A stretch of 64,000 nt of DNA from Burkholderiales bacterium (GCA_022841915.1 JALHQN010000009.1:124001-188000), one strand, 5' to 3'. Shown: positions 1 through 9,037, counted from the stretch's first letter. Made by a program: numbers and translations. The notes: generated by a model not told the origin, from the sequence alone.

Positions 1-609
1 ATAGCGCTGAAAGCTGGAGGGCATGAACTGTGGCACGCCCATCGCACCTGCGTAAGAGCCCTTCATGCGCAGTGGATCGAGCACACGGTCGCGGGCCAGC
101 AAGAGGAACTGCTCGAGTTCGCCGCGAAAGAACTCGGCTCGCCGTGGGAAATCGAACGCCAGCGTGGTCAGGGCGTCGAGCACGCGATGGGTGCCGGTAT
201 AACTGCCGTAAACAGTCTCCACGCCGATAGTCGAGACGATGATTTCCGCGGGTACCCCGTATTCTCGCTCGGCACGTGCGAGCAGCTGTTCATGCTGCCT
301 CCAAAAGCGGACGCCGCCTGCGATTCGCTCCGGATTCACATACAACGGTCGATAGCGATGCCAGGGCCGCGCGGTCGACTGCGCCGACATCGCGCGCAGA
401 ATGCCCGGCTGGACGCGCGCCTCCCGCAGAATGACCCGCAACGCCTCTTTGGCCATTCCGTGCTTGTCGCTCAATTCGTCGATGAACGCCTCGATTTCGG
501 GTCGCAACTCCACCGACTTGCTCGCGCCGTGCGCAGGCCCGAATACAACCAGCGTTGCCGCGACAACAGCGCCCCCCAACAGCCGCCTCATCCGATCACG
601 CGGGCTCAT
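1..609 (-). CDS. mltB: Lytic murein transglycosylase B, C-terminal part cut off by the window edge
   Basis: The first 203 residues are present and the gene runs off the left end of the window. It would cleave the glycan strands of peptidoglycan in the periplasm to give 1,6-anhydro-muropeptides. The N-terminus has basic residues followed by a hydrophobic stretch (about 8-29) that reads as a signal peptide. The segment GVETVYGSYTGTH contains the family's catalytic Glu (E131), and the motifs RMKGSYAGAMGVPQFMPSS and PRRAEFFRGELEQFL are typical of MltB/Slt35. The chosen ATG at 609 overlaps the end of the upstream hydrolase gene by 14 bases; an ATG six codons later (591) would avoid the overlap. 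The gene probably shares a transcript with that hydrolase, although the functions are unrelated. Family assignment is secure; the exact start is not. Confidence 0.9.
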   Translation of the reverse strand, partial: MSPRDRMRRLLGGAVVAATLVVFGPAHGASKSVELRPEIEAFIDELSDKHGMAKEALRVILREARVQPGILRAMSAQSTARPWHRYRPLYVNPERIAGGVRFWRQHEQLLARAEREYGVPAEIIVSTIGVETVYGSYTGTHRVLDALTTLAFDFPRRAEFFRGELEQFLLLARDRVLDPLRMKGSYAGAMGVPQFMPSSFQRY

Positions 610-1570
610 CGACCACCGCATTGCAGAGCACCCCAATACCCTCGATCTCCGACTCGATCATGTCGCCCGCGACCAGCGGACGATTCGCGGATGTGACCAG
701 CGCACCTGGCGATCCCGTGGCGATCACATCGCCCGGCATGAGCGTCATCTGCGACAAATAAGCGATCAGCTGAGCGATCGAGTGCACCATCGTCGAGGTA
801 TCGCCCTCTTGGCGCAGTACCCCATTGACCCGCGTGCGTACGTTGAGGCGCATGGGATCGGCGATCTCGTCGCGAGTCACCAACCAAGGTCCGAGCGGCG
901 CGAAGCTGTCGAAGCACTTGCCGAGCAGGACTTGCCCGGCGCTTCGTTCACGCGCCGCAATGTCGCGCGCGGTCACATCGTTCAGTATCGTGTAGCCCGC
1001 CACGTACTCGAACGCTTTTTCGGGTGCGACGTGCTTGCATTTTCGACCGATGACGACAGCAAGTTCGGTCGCACAGTCCAGATCTTCGGTTCCGGCGGGC
1101 TTGAGAATGTCGCGCCCCGGCCCGACCACCGACGAGGTAGCCTTGAGGAAGGCCGCTGGGAAAGCCCGTCCCTGTTGGGCACCCTCGCGCGAATAATCGA
1201 GATAGTTGCGTCCGATGGCGATGAGCTTGCCCGGACGCACCGGTGCATACAACCGGCAATCGGAAAGAGGCAGGAACAGTCTCTCGCCGCGCAATCCGCG
1301 CGCGTTCGGGTCCTCGCGAGCAAGGTCGCTCATCCACGCAAAGGTCTCGGCGACGGCCTCCCAGCCCGGATCGCCCAGATACAGGAACTGCGTGATGTAC
1401 GGCGGCATGAAGATGCCCGCCAGTTCCTCGCCCTTGGGATTCGCCTTCGCCTCGAGCTGAAAGAGTGCATGGCCGGCGCGCAAGTCCACGACCAGTTCGT
1501 CGCCCACGAGGATCCCCAGACGGGCGAGCGCCGCCGGCTCTTTCTTGCGGCTGTAGCGCATGAGTTTCAC
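596..1570 (-). CDS. Fumarylacetoacetate hydrolase (FAH) family protein
   Basis: A 324-residue FAH-family protein. These are Mg/Mn-dependent enzymes that hydrolyse or isomerise C-C bonds in acyl-pyruvate-type intermediates of aromatic degradation, or decarboxylate oxaloacetate. The N-terminal part (to about residue 105) is the small domain and the rest is the catalytic fold, with GRNYLDYSRE, the acidic metal-site segment EDLDCATELAVVIGR, NDVTARDIAARE and the C-terminal MTLMPGDVIATGSPG. The start is a GTG at 1570, chosen because AGGAG lies about nine bases upstream; the next in-frame ATG (1561) is too far from it. It is transcribed away from the PLP enzyme at 1669 and overlaps mltB. The precise substrate cannot be read from sequence. 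Confidence 0.88.
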   Translation of the reverse strand: MKLMRYSRKKEPAALARLGILVGDELVVDLRAGHALFQLEAKANPKGEELAGIFMPPYITQFLYLGDPGWEAVAETFAWMSDLAREDPNARGLRGERLFLPLSDCRLYAPVRPGKLIAIGRNYLDYSREGAQQGRAFPAAFLKATSSVVGPGRDILKPAGTEDLDCATELAVVIGRKCKHVAPEKAFEYVAGYTILNDVTARDIAARERSAGQVLLGKCFDSFAPLGPWLVTRDEIADPMRLNVRTRVNGVLRQEGDTSTMVHSIAQLIAYLSQMTLMPGDVIATGSPGALVTSANRPLVAGDMIESEIEGIGVLCNAVVDEPA

Positions 1571-1668
1571 TGCATTGTGCTCCTATGAAGACGTGCCCGG
1601 GCTGCGGAACCGAGCGCATGATATGCTCTTTTCCCAACCCATTGCAGCGAAAAAAGCGCGAGGAAACC

Positions 1669-2793
1669 ATGGCGAATCGCCCGCCCGCAGAGATCGGAGC
1701 ACCGCTTGCCGAAGTCGACACCCCCGCACTGATCGTCGACCTCGATGCCCTGGAAAGAAACATGCGGGCGCTGCCTGAGAAGATCGCCGGCAGGCCGGTG
1801 CAGCTGCGCCCGCATTCGAAGACCCACAAGTCGCCCATCATCGCGCTGAAACAGATCGAACTCGGCGCGGTCGGCGTGTGCTGTCAGAAAGTGGCCGAAG
1901 CCGAGGCACTGGTCGCCGGAGGTGTGCGCGACATCCTCGTGGCCAACGAAGTCGTGGGATCGATCAAGCTGCATCGCCTTGCAGCGCTCGCGCGCCATGC
2001 GTCGATTGCCGTGTGCGTCGATGACGCTGGCAACATCGCCGACCTGCAGGACGCCGCCGCGCAGTTCGACGCCCGCATCAAGGTGCTGGTCGAGATCGAT
2101 GTCGGCGCGGGACGATGCGGGGTCACATCGAGCGAAGCGGCGCTTGCGCTTGCGCAGGTGATTGCACAATCCAAGTTCTTGACGTTCGACGGCCTGCAGG
2201 CCTATCAAGGCGGTGCACAGCATCTGCGCTCCTACGATGAGCGTCGCCAGGCGATCGAGCGGGCCGCGCGGTTTGCAGCGCAGACCAAGGCGCTGATCGA
2301 GGCCAACGGCATCCCCTGCCCGCGCGTCACCGGCGCCGGAACCGGCACCTATGCCTTCGAGGCTGCCAGCTCGGTCTACACGGAATTGCAGTGCGGCTCC
2401 TACATCTTCATGGACGCCGATTACAACCGCAATCTCGACGCCTCGGGCAACGCCGCGCCCGAGTTCGAGCAGAGCCTCTTCATCTGGACCACCGTCATGA
2501 GCCGCCCCACCGCCGAGCGCGCCGTCGTCGACGCCGGCTTGAAAGCGCTCAGCGTGGACTCCGGGCTTCCCATGGTTGCGGACCTCCCCGATGTGGTTTA
2601 CGCCCGCGCCTCCGACGAGCACGGAAAGCTCGAAGTTCGCCAGCCCGTCGAGGGCGTCGACGTCGGCGACAAGCTGAGGCTGATTCCGGGCCATTGCGAC
2701 CCGACGGTCAATCTCTACGACTGGTACGTCGGCATCCGGGGCAACCGGGTCGAGTGCCTGTGGCCGGTTGCCGCCCGCGGCGCAGTCACCTGA
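1669..2793 (+). CDS. D-threonine aldolase / 3-hydroxy-D-aspartate aldolase-like PLP enzyme
   Basis: A 374-residue fold-type III PLP enzyme of the alanine racemase N-terminal / DSD1 family. The Schiff-base lysine is K51 in RPHSKTHK, directly after the first beta strand, as in D-threonine aldolases. Near the C-terminus IPGHCDPTVNLYDWY gives H342 and D344, the His-x-Asp metal pair of the aldolases; D-serine dehydratases have His-x-Cys. An aldolase role on D-beta-hydroxy amino acids is therefore more likely than dehydratase. The ATG at 1669 is chosen because GAGGAAA precedes it at good spacing; the open frame begins earlier, at 1585, but lacks a ribosome site and family similarity there. The aldo/keto reductase follows after 14 bases, suggesting an operon. 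Confidence 0.87.
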   Translation: MANRPPAEIGAPLAEVDTPALIVDLDALERNMRALPEKIAGRPVQLRPHSKTHKSPIIALKQIELGAVGVCCQKVAEAEALVAGGVRDILVANEVVGSIKLHRLAALARHASIAVCVDDAGNIADLQDAAAQFDARIKVLVEIDVGAGRCGVTSSEAALALAQVIAQSKFLTFDGLQAYQGGAQHLRSYDERRQAIERAARFAAQTKALIEANGIPCPRVTGAGTGTYAFEAASSVYTELQCGSYIFMDADYNRNLDASGNAAPEFEQSLFIWTTVMSRPTAERAVVDAGLKALSVDSGLPMVADLPDVVYARASDEHGKLEVRQPVEGVDVGDKLRLIPGHCDPTVNLYDWYVGIRGNRVECLWPVAARGAVT

Positions 2794-2807
2794 TCGGGAG
2801 CATTCGC

Positions 2808-3755
2808 ATGGAATATCGCAATCTGGGGGCGTCAGGCCTCAAGGTCTCCCTGGTCGGACTGGGCTGCAACAATTTCGGCCAGCGCATGTCGGGCGAAGCC
2901 TCGCGCGCGGTCATCCACAAGGCGCTCGATCTGGGCGTGACCCTGTTCGATACCGCCGATGTCTACGGGGGGCGCGGCGGTTCCGAGAGTTGTCTCGGCG
3001 AGTGCCTCGGCGAGCGGCGCAAGGACATCGTCCTCGCCAGCAAATTCGGCATCGCGATGGACGACACGGGCACGAAGCGCGGAGGCTCGCGACGCTACAT
3101 GATGGCCGCGGTCGAGGACAGTCTCAGGCGCCTGCGCACCGACTGGATCGATCTCTACCAATACCACCGCGACGATCTGACCACGCCGGTCGAGGAGACG
3201 ATGCGCGCGCTCGACGATCTGGTGCGCCAGGGCAAGGTGCGCTACATCGGCTGCTCCAACACGCCTGTGTGGCGCATGGTCGACATGCAATGGACCGCCC
3301 GGCACCATGGATGGAACCCGATGGTCTCGTGCCAGCTCGAGTACAGCCTGCTCGCGCGCGAGGTCGAGCGCGAATACGTTCCGGCCATGCGGGCGCACGG
3401 CATGGGCATGCTGCCCTACTATCCGCTCGCCTGCGGGTTGCTCGCCGGCAACTACAAGCGCGGCGCCCCGCTGCCGCCCGGCGGCCGGATCACCAAGAGC
3501 CCGAGTCACGTCGATCGCTTCCTGACCGATGCCAACTTCACCATCGTCGAGCAGTTGGAGGCCTTCGCCCGGGAGCGCGGTCGCACCCTGCTCGATCTGT
3601 CGATGAGCTGGCTCGCCGCTCAACCCGTGGTGCCGAGCATCATCGCCGGCGTGAGCCGCCCGGAACAGCTGGAGATGAACCTCAAGGCCGTCGAGTGGAA
3701 GCTCGATGCCGAGGAATTGAAGACGATCGACGCCATCACCGCTTCGACGGCCTGA
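2808..3755 (+). CDS. Aldo/keto reductase
   Basis: A 315-residue NAD(P)H-dependent oxidoreductase with an (alpha/beta)8 barrel. The full catalytic tetrad is visible: D48 and Y53 in FDTADVYGG, K79 in LASKFG and H120 in LYQYH. The GCSNTPVWRM and QLEYSLLAREVERE segments and the C-terminal SIIAGVSRPEQLEMNLKAVEW cofactor-binding region are typical of the YghZ/Kv-beta-like AKR branch. The start ATG lies eight bases after CGGGAG. It follows the D-threonine-aldolase-like gene closely on the same strand, so it could reduce an aldehyde or keto product of that enzyme, but that is an inference. It ends 51 bases before the convergent erythromycin-esterase-like gene. Confidence 0.9.
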   Translation: MEYRNLGASGLKVSLVGLGCNNFGQRMSGEASRAVIHKALDLGVTLFDTADVYGGRGGSESCLGECLGERRKDIVLASKFGIAMDDTGTKRGGSRRYMMAAVEDSLRRLRTDWIDLYQYHRDDLTTPVEETMRALDDLVRQGKVRYIGCSNTPVWRMVDMQWTARHHGWNPMVSCQLEYSLLAREVEREYVPAMRAHGMGMLPYYPLACGLLAGNYKRGAPLPPGGRITKSPSHVDRFLTDANFTIVEQLEAFARERGRTLLDLSMSWLAAQPVVPSIIAGVSRPEQLEMNLKAVEWKLDAEELKTIDAITASTA

Positions 3756-3806
3756 AGCGCCTTAGCCGCGCTCGACCTTCCCGGGGCCACCCCGACGCAC
3801 TCGCGA

Positions 3807-5102
3807 CTACGGTCGCCACATCGACCGGCTGGGCAATGCTTCGTCGATGTGCGAGCGCTCGAAAAAGACGTAGGCATCGAAATGATCGGGCAGCACGAGC
3901 TCGACGCCGCTTTGGTAGGGCCCCGGAAAGTTGCCGTTCTGAATCCACCAGCGCGCGTGTTCCTTCAGGAAGGGCGCGTTCGAAGGCAAGAACGCGAACG
4001 CATGCCCCGCCTCGTGCAGCTTCCGATCCAGGGAGTTGGGCGCAGTGGGCAGCGACCAGTGCCCCTGGGTGCCTGATCCCTCGTAGGCGGTGAACGCGAT
4101 GTTGAAGACCTTCTTGCCGGTCGCTTCGGTGAAGAAGAACACGCCCGACTTCAGATCGCCGTAGCCCCACCAGTCCGCCGGCGAACGATTGTGCGATACG
4201 TGACTGGTATGCGCAGCCAGCACGACGCGTGTCGCCCTGTGCCGCTGCATGATCAGCTCGAGATTGCGGCCTTGCGTCCTGTCCCGCTCGTTCCAGCTAC
4301 CAATATCGTCGGTCCAGAAGGCGTTGTAGAAACCGAGCCACCCGAGCAGCGTCGAGGCCGAGAGCGCAAGCTCGAAGTCCGGTTCGGCGTCGCCGTTTCT
4401 TGCCGCCTGCTTGGCGCTGCCAGACCGGCGAGCTGCGTCCACCACGGCCGTCAGCGCCGCTCGGCAAGCACGATAAGCGGCCTCGGGCCGAAATCCGCCT
4501 TCGACGGCCACTTGATCGAGTACAGCCTCGACCTCGGCCCATGAAGCCGCCCGAGCCACCGGACAATGGTTGTCGATTGCTTGCGCCAGTTGCGGCTGGA
4601 TGCCGACGCGCTCGCCCAAGTCGCGCATGCGCGCATGGTGTTCCCAAGGCCGATCCCACACATCCATGCCGCGAAAAACCACGGGGTCCGCAGGGTGGGC
4701 CCGATTGAAGTCGCAGATCCACTCCCACAGCGGACCGTCGGCCCGCGTGGGCATGTACAGCACGCCGATCGGAACCGGCGTGCGCTCGGTCGCACACGCC
4801 GCCACCCAGCGAGCGAGCTCGAGGCTGCGCAGCGTCGGGTTCTCCCAGACGATCAGCCTCATGCCCTGCTTCTCGACCAGGTAACGGATGAGTCGCGTCT
4901 GAACGCGCAGGAAACCCGCCGATCCGTGCAGCGTTTCGCCCAGGGCGACGACCTCAGCGGCAGCGACGCGCTCGTCCAGCAAACGCGACAGCATCGCATC
5001 GGGGATAGCCTCAGGGGTGGTGCGAAACTCGGTCACACCGGGCAGCGCGCCGAAGGCGGGCATGCTCAACCACAATACCCACGCAAAAACGAAACGCTTC
5101 AC
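3807..5102 (-). CDS. Secreted erythromycin esterase family protein
   Basis: A 431-residue protein of the erythromycin-esterase superfamily (EreA/EreB-like, also called succinoglycan biosynthesis-type esterases). The GTG at 5102 gives MKRFVFAWVLWLSMPAFGALP, a clear signal peptide, and is preceded by GGAGG; the open frame continues upstream to 5582 but without family similarity. Family landmarks are GETLHGS (E56, H59; usually GExTHGT), PLWEWICDFNRAHP, VVFRGMDVW, and the later VVLAAHTSHVSHNR with its conserved His residues. Members cleave macrolide lactones or act on other esters, and many environmental members are not resistance enzymes. Periplasmic location is expected. The substrate is unknown and macrolide resistance should not be assumed. 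It is divergent from the iorA/sox cluster. Confidence 0.8.
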   Translation of the reverse strand: MKRFVFAWVLWLSMPAFGALPGVTEFRTTPEAIPDAMLSRLLDERVAAAEVVALGETLHGSAGFLRVQTRLIRYLVEKQGMRLIVWENPTLRSLELARWVAACATERTPVPIGVLYMPTRADGPLWEWICDFNRAHPADPVVFRGMDVWDRPWEHHARMRDLGERVGIQPQLAQAIDNHCPVARAASWAEVEAVLDQVAVEGGFRPEAAYRACRAALTAVVDAARRSGSAKQAARNGDAEPDFELALSASTLLGWLGFYNAFWTDDIGSWNERDRTQGRNLELIMQRHRATRVVLAAHTSHVSHNRSPADWWGYGDLKSGVFFFTEATGKKVFNIAFTAYEGSGTQGHWSLPTAPNSLDRKLHEAGHAFAFLPSNAPFLKEHARWWIQNGNFPGPYQSGVELVLPDHFDAYVFFERSHIDEALPSRSMWRP

Positions 5103-5219
5103 GCTTGCACCTCCGGATATCGCCAGGCACGCCGAAGCAGCCGCCCGTTTGCCTGTAGCACACCATCGTAAACGATACGCGAGCCGGCGGTGTCTGGCGC
5201 CATGCGCCGCAATGACTAC

Positions 5220-5246
5220 TTGACCGTGTTTCACGCGCGGCATAAT
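5220..5246 (+). promoter_or_regulatory. Possible sigma-70 promoter upstream of iorA
   Basis: TTGACC at 5220-5225 and CATAAT at 5241-5246 resemble -35 and -10 boxes, but the spacer is only 15 bases, shorter than ideal. They lie about 120 bases before the iorA start, in the gap shared with the divergent esterase gene. Read by eye only. Confidence 0.35.
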
Positions 5247-5364
5247 CTCGCTCGCCCAGTGCTGACACGTACGCTCTTGTGCAAAAGCACAAACTTGGCA
5301 TGCGTTGCCGGGCCCGACGCCCCGCCGCCTGAGCGGACCCATCACAACGAGCTTTGGAGGAAAA

Positions 5365-5904
5365 ATGGTCGAGCTCAACATCAATGGCAGATCGCACAAG
5401 CTGGACGTGGAACCTGAAACACCGTTGCTCTGGGTCCTGCGCGATGTGGTCGGTCTTACCGGCACCAAGTACGGCTGCGGCGTGGCGCAGTGCGGTTCAT
5501 GTTCGGTGCATATCAACGGCGAAGTGATGCGCTCGTGCGTATTGCCCGCCTCCTTCGCGGCCGGCAAGCGCGTCGTCACCATCGAAGGCTTGTCTCGGGA
5601 CGGCTCGCACCCGGTGCAGAAAGCCTGGGCCCAGCACGACGTGCCGCAGTGCGGCTACTGCCAGTCCGGCCAGATCATGGCCGCGGCCGCCTTGTTGCGC
5701 AAGAAGCCCAAGCCCACTGATGCGGATATCGAGGAAGCCATGACCAACATCTGCCGCTGCGGGACGTACCAGCGCATCCGGGCGGCGATCCACACAGCCG
5801 CTGGCAGCCGCAAGGACGGGGGATCGGTCATACACATCGTCGACGCAGCGGTGCCGAGCAGTTCTGTGGCCGCAGCGGACAATCGCGACAATGCCGGCGC
5901 CTGA
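5365..5904 (+). CDS. iorA: (2Fe-2S) subunit of a periplasmic molybdenum hydroxylase (IorA-like)
   Basis: A 179-residue two-cluster ferredoxin-type small subunit of the xanthine dehydrogenase family. The plant-type 2Fe-2S cysteines are C38, C43 and C46 in CGVAQCGSC plus C57; the second cluster uses CGYC and CRC in the four-helix domain (about residues 95-135). It passes electrons from the molybdopterin subunit encoded next door, with which it overlaps or nearly abuts. The start ATG follows GGAGGAAAA. The C-terminal tail after about residue 150 is poorly conserved and longer than in typical IorA. There is no FAD-domain gene nearby, so, as in isoquinoline 1-oxidoreductase and nicotinate dehydrogenases, electrons probably go to a cytochrome c. 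Confidence 0.87.
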   Translation: MVELNINGRSHKLDVEPETPLLWVLRDVVGLTGTKYGCGVAQCGSCSVHINGEVMRSCVLPASFAAGKRVVTIEGLSRDGSHPVQKAWAQHDVPQCGYCQSGQIMAAAALLRKKPKPTDADIEEAMTNICRCGTYQRIRAAIHTAAGSRKDGGSVIHIVDAAVPSSSVAAADNRDNAGA

Positions 5905-5914
5905 GGAGACCATC

Positions 5915-8116
5915 ATGAAAAAGACGCTCGCTGACCAAAGCATCGATCTTTCGCGCCGCCGGTTCATCGTCAGCTCGACCGTTGCCGGCGGTGGCCTCGC
6001 CCTCGGCGCGCACGTGCCGTTCGGCATCGGCTCCGCCGAGGCGGCCGAGGCGGCCGGCACCGAAGTCAATCTCTGGGTCGTGATCCGGCCCGACGACACT
6101 TGCGTCATCCGCATCGCTCGCGCCGAGATGGGCCAAGGCACCCGGACCGGACTCGCCCAACTCGTCGCCGAAGAACTCGAGTGCGACTGGAACAAGGTGA
6201 AGACCGAATCGGTCACGGTTGCGCGCAACCATGCCAGCAAACGTGCCTGGGGAGACATGTCCACGGCGGGCAGCCGCGGCATTCGCATGTCGCAGGATTA
6301 CGTTCGACGCGCCGGCGCCGCCGCCCGCACGATGTTGCTGCAGGCTGCCGCAGACCAGTGGCAGGTGCCCGTAGCCGAGGTGTCGGTTGCCAACGGCATC
6401 ATCACCCACCGCGCCTCCAAGCGCACGACGAGCTACGGGAAAGTCGCGGCAGCCGCCTCCAAGCTGACCGCACCCGATCACAAGAGCCTCACCCTCAAGG
6501 ATCCGAAGACGTGGAAGGTCGCCGGCAAGCCGCTCAAGCGCCTGGACACTGCCGACAAGCTGACGGGCAAGCAGCTCTACGCCATCGATCTGCGGCTGCC
6601 CGGCATGCTGCACGCTGCCATCAAGGCGTGCCCGGTCTTCGGCGGCAAACTCGCGAGCTTCGACGAATCCAAGATCAAGGGAATGCGCGGAGTCCGCGGC
6701 GTGGTACGGGTCAACGATTCCACGGTGGCCGTCGTGGCCGACATGTGGTGGCGAGCAAAAACGGCGCTCGATGCCCTGCCCATCGTCTGGGACGAAGGCG
6801 AACATGCCAAGGTCACGAGCGCGTCGATCGCTGCCCATCTGAAGACCGGCCTGACTTCAGACGATGCTTTCGCCGACACGAACTTCGGCGACGCCTCCAA
6901 AGCCATTGCCGGCGCTGCAAAGAAGGTCGAGGCGGTCTACAGCGTCCCCTTCGCATCCCACTCCACCATGGAGCCGATGAACTGCACGGTCAAGCTCACG
7001 GCCGACAAGGCCGAGTTGTGGATTCCGACGCAGAACGCCGAAGCTTCGATGGCGGCCTTGTCCACGTCCTCCGGCCTGCCGCTCGAACAGTGCGAGGTTC
7101 ATCACCTCGACCTCGGCGGAGGGTTCGGTCGCCGCATCGGCAATCAGGATGTCGTGCGCCAGGGCGTGGCGATCGCCAAGCAGTTTCCGGGCGTGCCGGT
7201 GAAACTCGTCTGGAGCCGCGAGGAAGATCAGACGCACGATTTCTACCGCCCCATCGCCCAGTGCCGTCTGGAGGCGGGCGTCGACGACGGCGGCAATCTC
7301 GTCGGTCTGCACATGCGGGTATCCGGGCAATCGATCAACGCGTTCGCCAACCCTGCCGCCATCAAGGACGGCAAGGACGTGCGGCAGCTGCAGGGGTTGT
7401 GGCAAAAGCCCGGCGATGCGCAGATCGGCTATACCGTGCCCAACATGCGCATCGAATACGCCATGCGCAATACGCACGTGCCCGTGGGTCCTTGGCGCGG
7501 CGTCAACACCAACCAGAACGCCATCTTTCTCGAGTGCTTCATGGACGAAGCGGCGAAGCTCGCGGGCAAGGATCCCCTGGAGTTCCGGCGTGCGCTCATG
7601 AGCAAGCACCCCAAGCACCTCGGCGTGCTCAATGCGACCGCGGACAAGGCCGGATGGGGCAAGCCGCTCGCTCCGGGCCGGTATCGCGGCATCGCCCAGT
7701 TCATGGGCTATGCAAGCTACACCGCGGCTGTGGCCGAGGTCTCGGTCAGCAGCAAAGGCGAAGTGAAGGTCCACCGCATGGTGCTGGGCACCGACTGCGG
7801 CAACTTCGTCAATCCCGCGACCATCGCTGCGCAGGTGGAGGGCTCGGTGGCCTACGGCTTCGACTCCCTGTTGACCGAGATCAGCGTGCAGAACGGGCGC
7901 GTGGTCGAACAGAACTTCGACAGCTACCACATCGCACGGCTCGTGCATCTGCCCAAGGTGGAGACGGTGATCGCGCCGACCTACGATTTCTGGGGCGGCG
8001 TGGGTGAGCCGACGATCTGCGTCGCGGTGCCTGCGGTGCTGAACGCGATCTTTGCCGCGACCGGCAAGCCGGTGCGCAGTCTGCCCTTGAAGCACCAGGG
8101 CCTGACGCTCATCTGA
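5915..8116 (+). CDS. iorB: Molybdopterin-binding subunit of an IorB-type aldehyde/N-heterocycle oxidoreductase
   Basis: A 733-residue large subunit of the xanthine dehydrogenase family. SRRRFIV (R14-R16) followed by a hydrophobic stretch is a Tat signal, so the complex should be exported folded to the periplasm. Molybdopterin-binding landmarks include RAEMGQGTRTGLAQLVAEEL, HHLDLGGGFGRR and RGVNTNQNAIFLECFMDEAA, and the active-site Glu of the family is E698 in GGVGEP. The predicted reaction is hydroxylation of an aldehyde or N-heterocycle with water. The start ATG at 5915 follows TGAGGAG; an in-frame ATG at 5891 overlaps iorA but would push the Tat motif inward. The soxX start lies only nine bases downstream, so the Mo-enzyme and the Sox genes look co-transcribed. 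Confidence 0.88.
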   Translation: MKKTLADQSIDLSRRRFIVSSTVAGGGLALGAHVPFGIGSAEAAEAAGTEVNLWVVIRPDDTCVIRIARAEMGQGTRTGLAQLVAEELECDWNKVKTESVTVARNHASKRAWGDMSTAGSRGIRMSQDYVRRAGAAARTMLLQAAADQWQVPVAEVSVANGIITHRASKRTTSYGKVAAAASKLTAPDHKSLTLKDPKTWKVAGKPLKRLDTADKLTGKQLYAIDLRLPGMLHAAIKACPVFGGKLASFDESKIKGMRGVRGVVRVNDSTVAVVADMWWRAKTALDALPIVWDEGEHAKVTSASIAAHLKTGLTSDDAFADTNFGDASKAIAGAAKKVEAVYSVPFASHSTMEPMNCTVKLTADKAELWIPTQNAEASMAALSTSSGLPLEQCEVHHLDLGGGFGRRIGNQDVVRQGVAIAKQFPGVPVKLVWSREEDQTHDFYRPIAQCRLEAGVDDGGNLVGLHMRVSGQSINAFANPAAIKDGKDVRQLQGLWQKPGDAQIGYTVPNMRIEYAMRNTHVPVGPWRGVNTNQNAIFLECFMDEAAKLAGKDPLEFRRALMSKHPKHLGVLNATADKAGWGKPLAPGRYRGIAQFMGYASYTAAVAEVSVSSKGEVKVHRMVLGTDCGNFVNPATIAAQVEGSVAYGFDSLLTEISVQNGRVVEQNFDSYHIARLVHLPKVETVIAPTYDFWGGVGEPTICVAVPAVLNAIFAATGKPVRSLPLKHQGLTLI

Positions 8117-8125
8117 GCGGGCGCG

Positions 8126-8578
8126 TTGGCGCGTCGGGGATGGACGGGGGCGGCAGCTGCGTGCGCCCTCGCGGCGGGATGCGCAGTTGCACCTGTATCG
8201 TCGTCCCTCGTACCGTACCGGGTCGAGGGCGACGCCATTCCCGAGCGGCTCACCGCGTCTCCCGCCGATCCCGTGCGCGGACGCGAGATCCTCATGGGGC
8301 GGGACGGCAACTGTCTGCTCTGTCATGCGATCCCGGAAACAGGCGCGCGCTTCATGGGCAATCTCGGACCGCCCCTGAGCGGGGTCGGTGCCCGCCTCGA
8401 TGCGGGTCAGCTGCGGCTGCGTCTGGTCGATTCGATGCGGCTCAACCCTGAAACCATCATGCCCTCCTACTACCGCACGGCGGGCTACAATCAGGTCGCT
8501 GCCGCTTGGCGCGACAAGCCGGTGCTCAGCGAGCAGCAGATCGAGGATGTGGTGCAGTATTTGCTGACCTTGCGTTGA
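8126..8578 (+). CDS. soxX: Sulfur-oxidation c-type cytochrome SoxX
   Basis: A 150-residue monohaem cytochrome c. The haem site is CLLCH (63-67) and the distal ligand is expected at M112 in NPETIMPSYYR, both in the family pattern with FMGNLGPPLSGVGARL between them. SoxX pairs with SoxA to form the enzyme that joins thiosulfate to the SoxY carrier cysteine in the periplasm. Translation appears to begin at a TTG (8126). The N-terminus is hydrophobic and includes LAAGC (15-19), which could be a lipobox, so membrane anchoring is possible. The gene follows iorB after nine bases and soxY begins eight bases after its stop. Confidence 0.88.
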   Translation: MARRGWTGAAAACALAAGCAVAPVSSSLVPYRVEGDAIPERLTASPADPVRGREILMGRDGNCLLCHAIPETGARFMGNLGPPLSGVGARLDAGQLRLRLVDSMRLNPETIMPSYYRTAGYNQVAAAWRDKPVLSEQQIEDVVQYLLTLR

Positions 8579-8586
8579 GGAACACG

Positions 8587-9036
8587 ATGCGACGCCGACG
8601 TTTCATGACCCTGGCAGGCGCCCTGACCGCCTCCCAGGCGCTGCCCGCCCTCTGCGCGGTCGCCGAGGAAGATCCGCTCGCCGAGCCGATCCGCGCCTTC
8701 GCCGCAGGCACGCCGGTGCGCGAGGGCAAGGTGGTCGTGGACACCCCGCGCCTCGCCGACAACGGCTTCTCCGTGCCCTTGAAAATCAGCGTGGAGAACG
8801 CGATGACGCCCGCTGACTACGTGCGCGCCATCGTTATCCTGGCGCCGCGCAATCCCCGACCTGTGGTCGCGACCTATCACCTGACGCCCAAGTCAGGCAA
8901 GGCGACCGTATCGACGCGCGTGCGCTTGAACGGAACCCAGAACGTCCTGGTGCTCGCCCGGCTCTCCGACGGCAGCGTCTGGTCGGGCACGGCCGAGGTC
9001 GTGGTCACCGAATCCGCCTGCCTGGACGAATCCTGA
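8587..9036 (+). CDS. soxY: SoxY-related sulfur carrier with a non-GGCGG (AACIE-like) arm
   Basis: A 149-residue SoxY-family protein with a Tat-like N-terminus (RRRRFM then a hydrophobic stretch), as usual for SoxY. The core matches SoxY, with NGFSVPLKISVENAMTPADYV and the beta-sandwich region. The tail, however, reads VTESACLDES: there is a single Cys (C145), but it sits in SACLDE instead of the canonical GGCGG that carries sulfur intermediates. From memory, databases recognise a SoxY-related 'AACIE arm' subfamily, and this tail fits it better than true SoxY. The TGAGGA at the soxX stop serves as ribosome site. soxZ starts one base after the stop. The sulfur-carrier role is inferred; the substrate may differ from thiosulfate. 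Confidence 0.83.
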   Translation: MRRRRFMTLAGALTASQALPALCAVAEEDPLAEPIRAFAAGTPVREGKVVVDTPRLADNGFSVPLKISVENAMTPADYVRAIVILAPRNPRPVVATYHLTPKSGKATVSTRVRLNGTQNVLVLARLSDGSVWSGTAEVVVTESACLDES

Positions 9037-9037
9037 C

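Noticed and set aside
401-1588. Long plus-strand frame (395 codons) across the FAH gene
   Set aside because: It is antisense to a clear FAH-family gene, resembles no protein, and such mirror frames are common in GC-rich DNA.
5103-5582. 160-codon N-terminal extension of the erythromycin-esterase gene
   Set aside because: It would bury the signal peptide and overlap iorA on the other strand; a GTG with GGAGG sits at the natural start.
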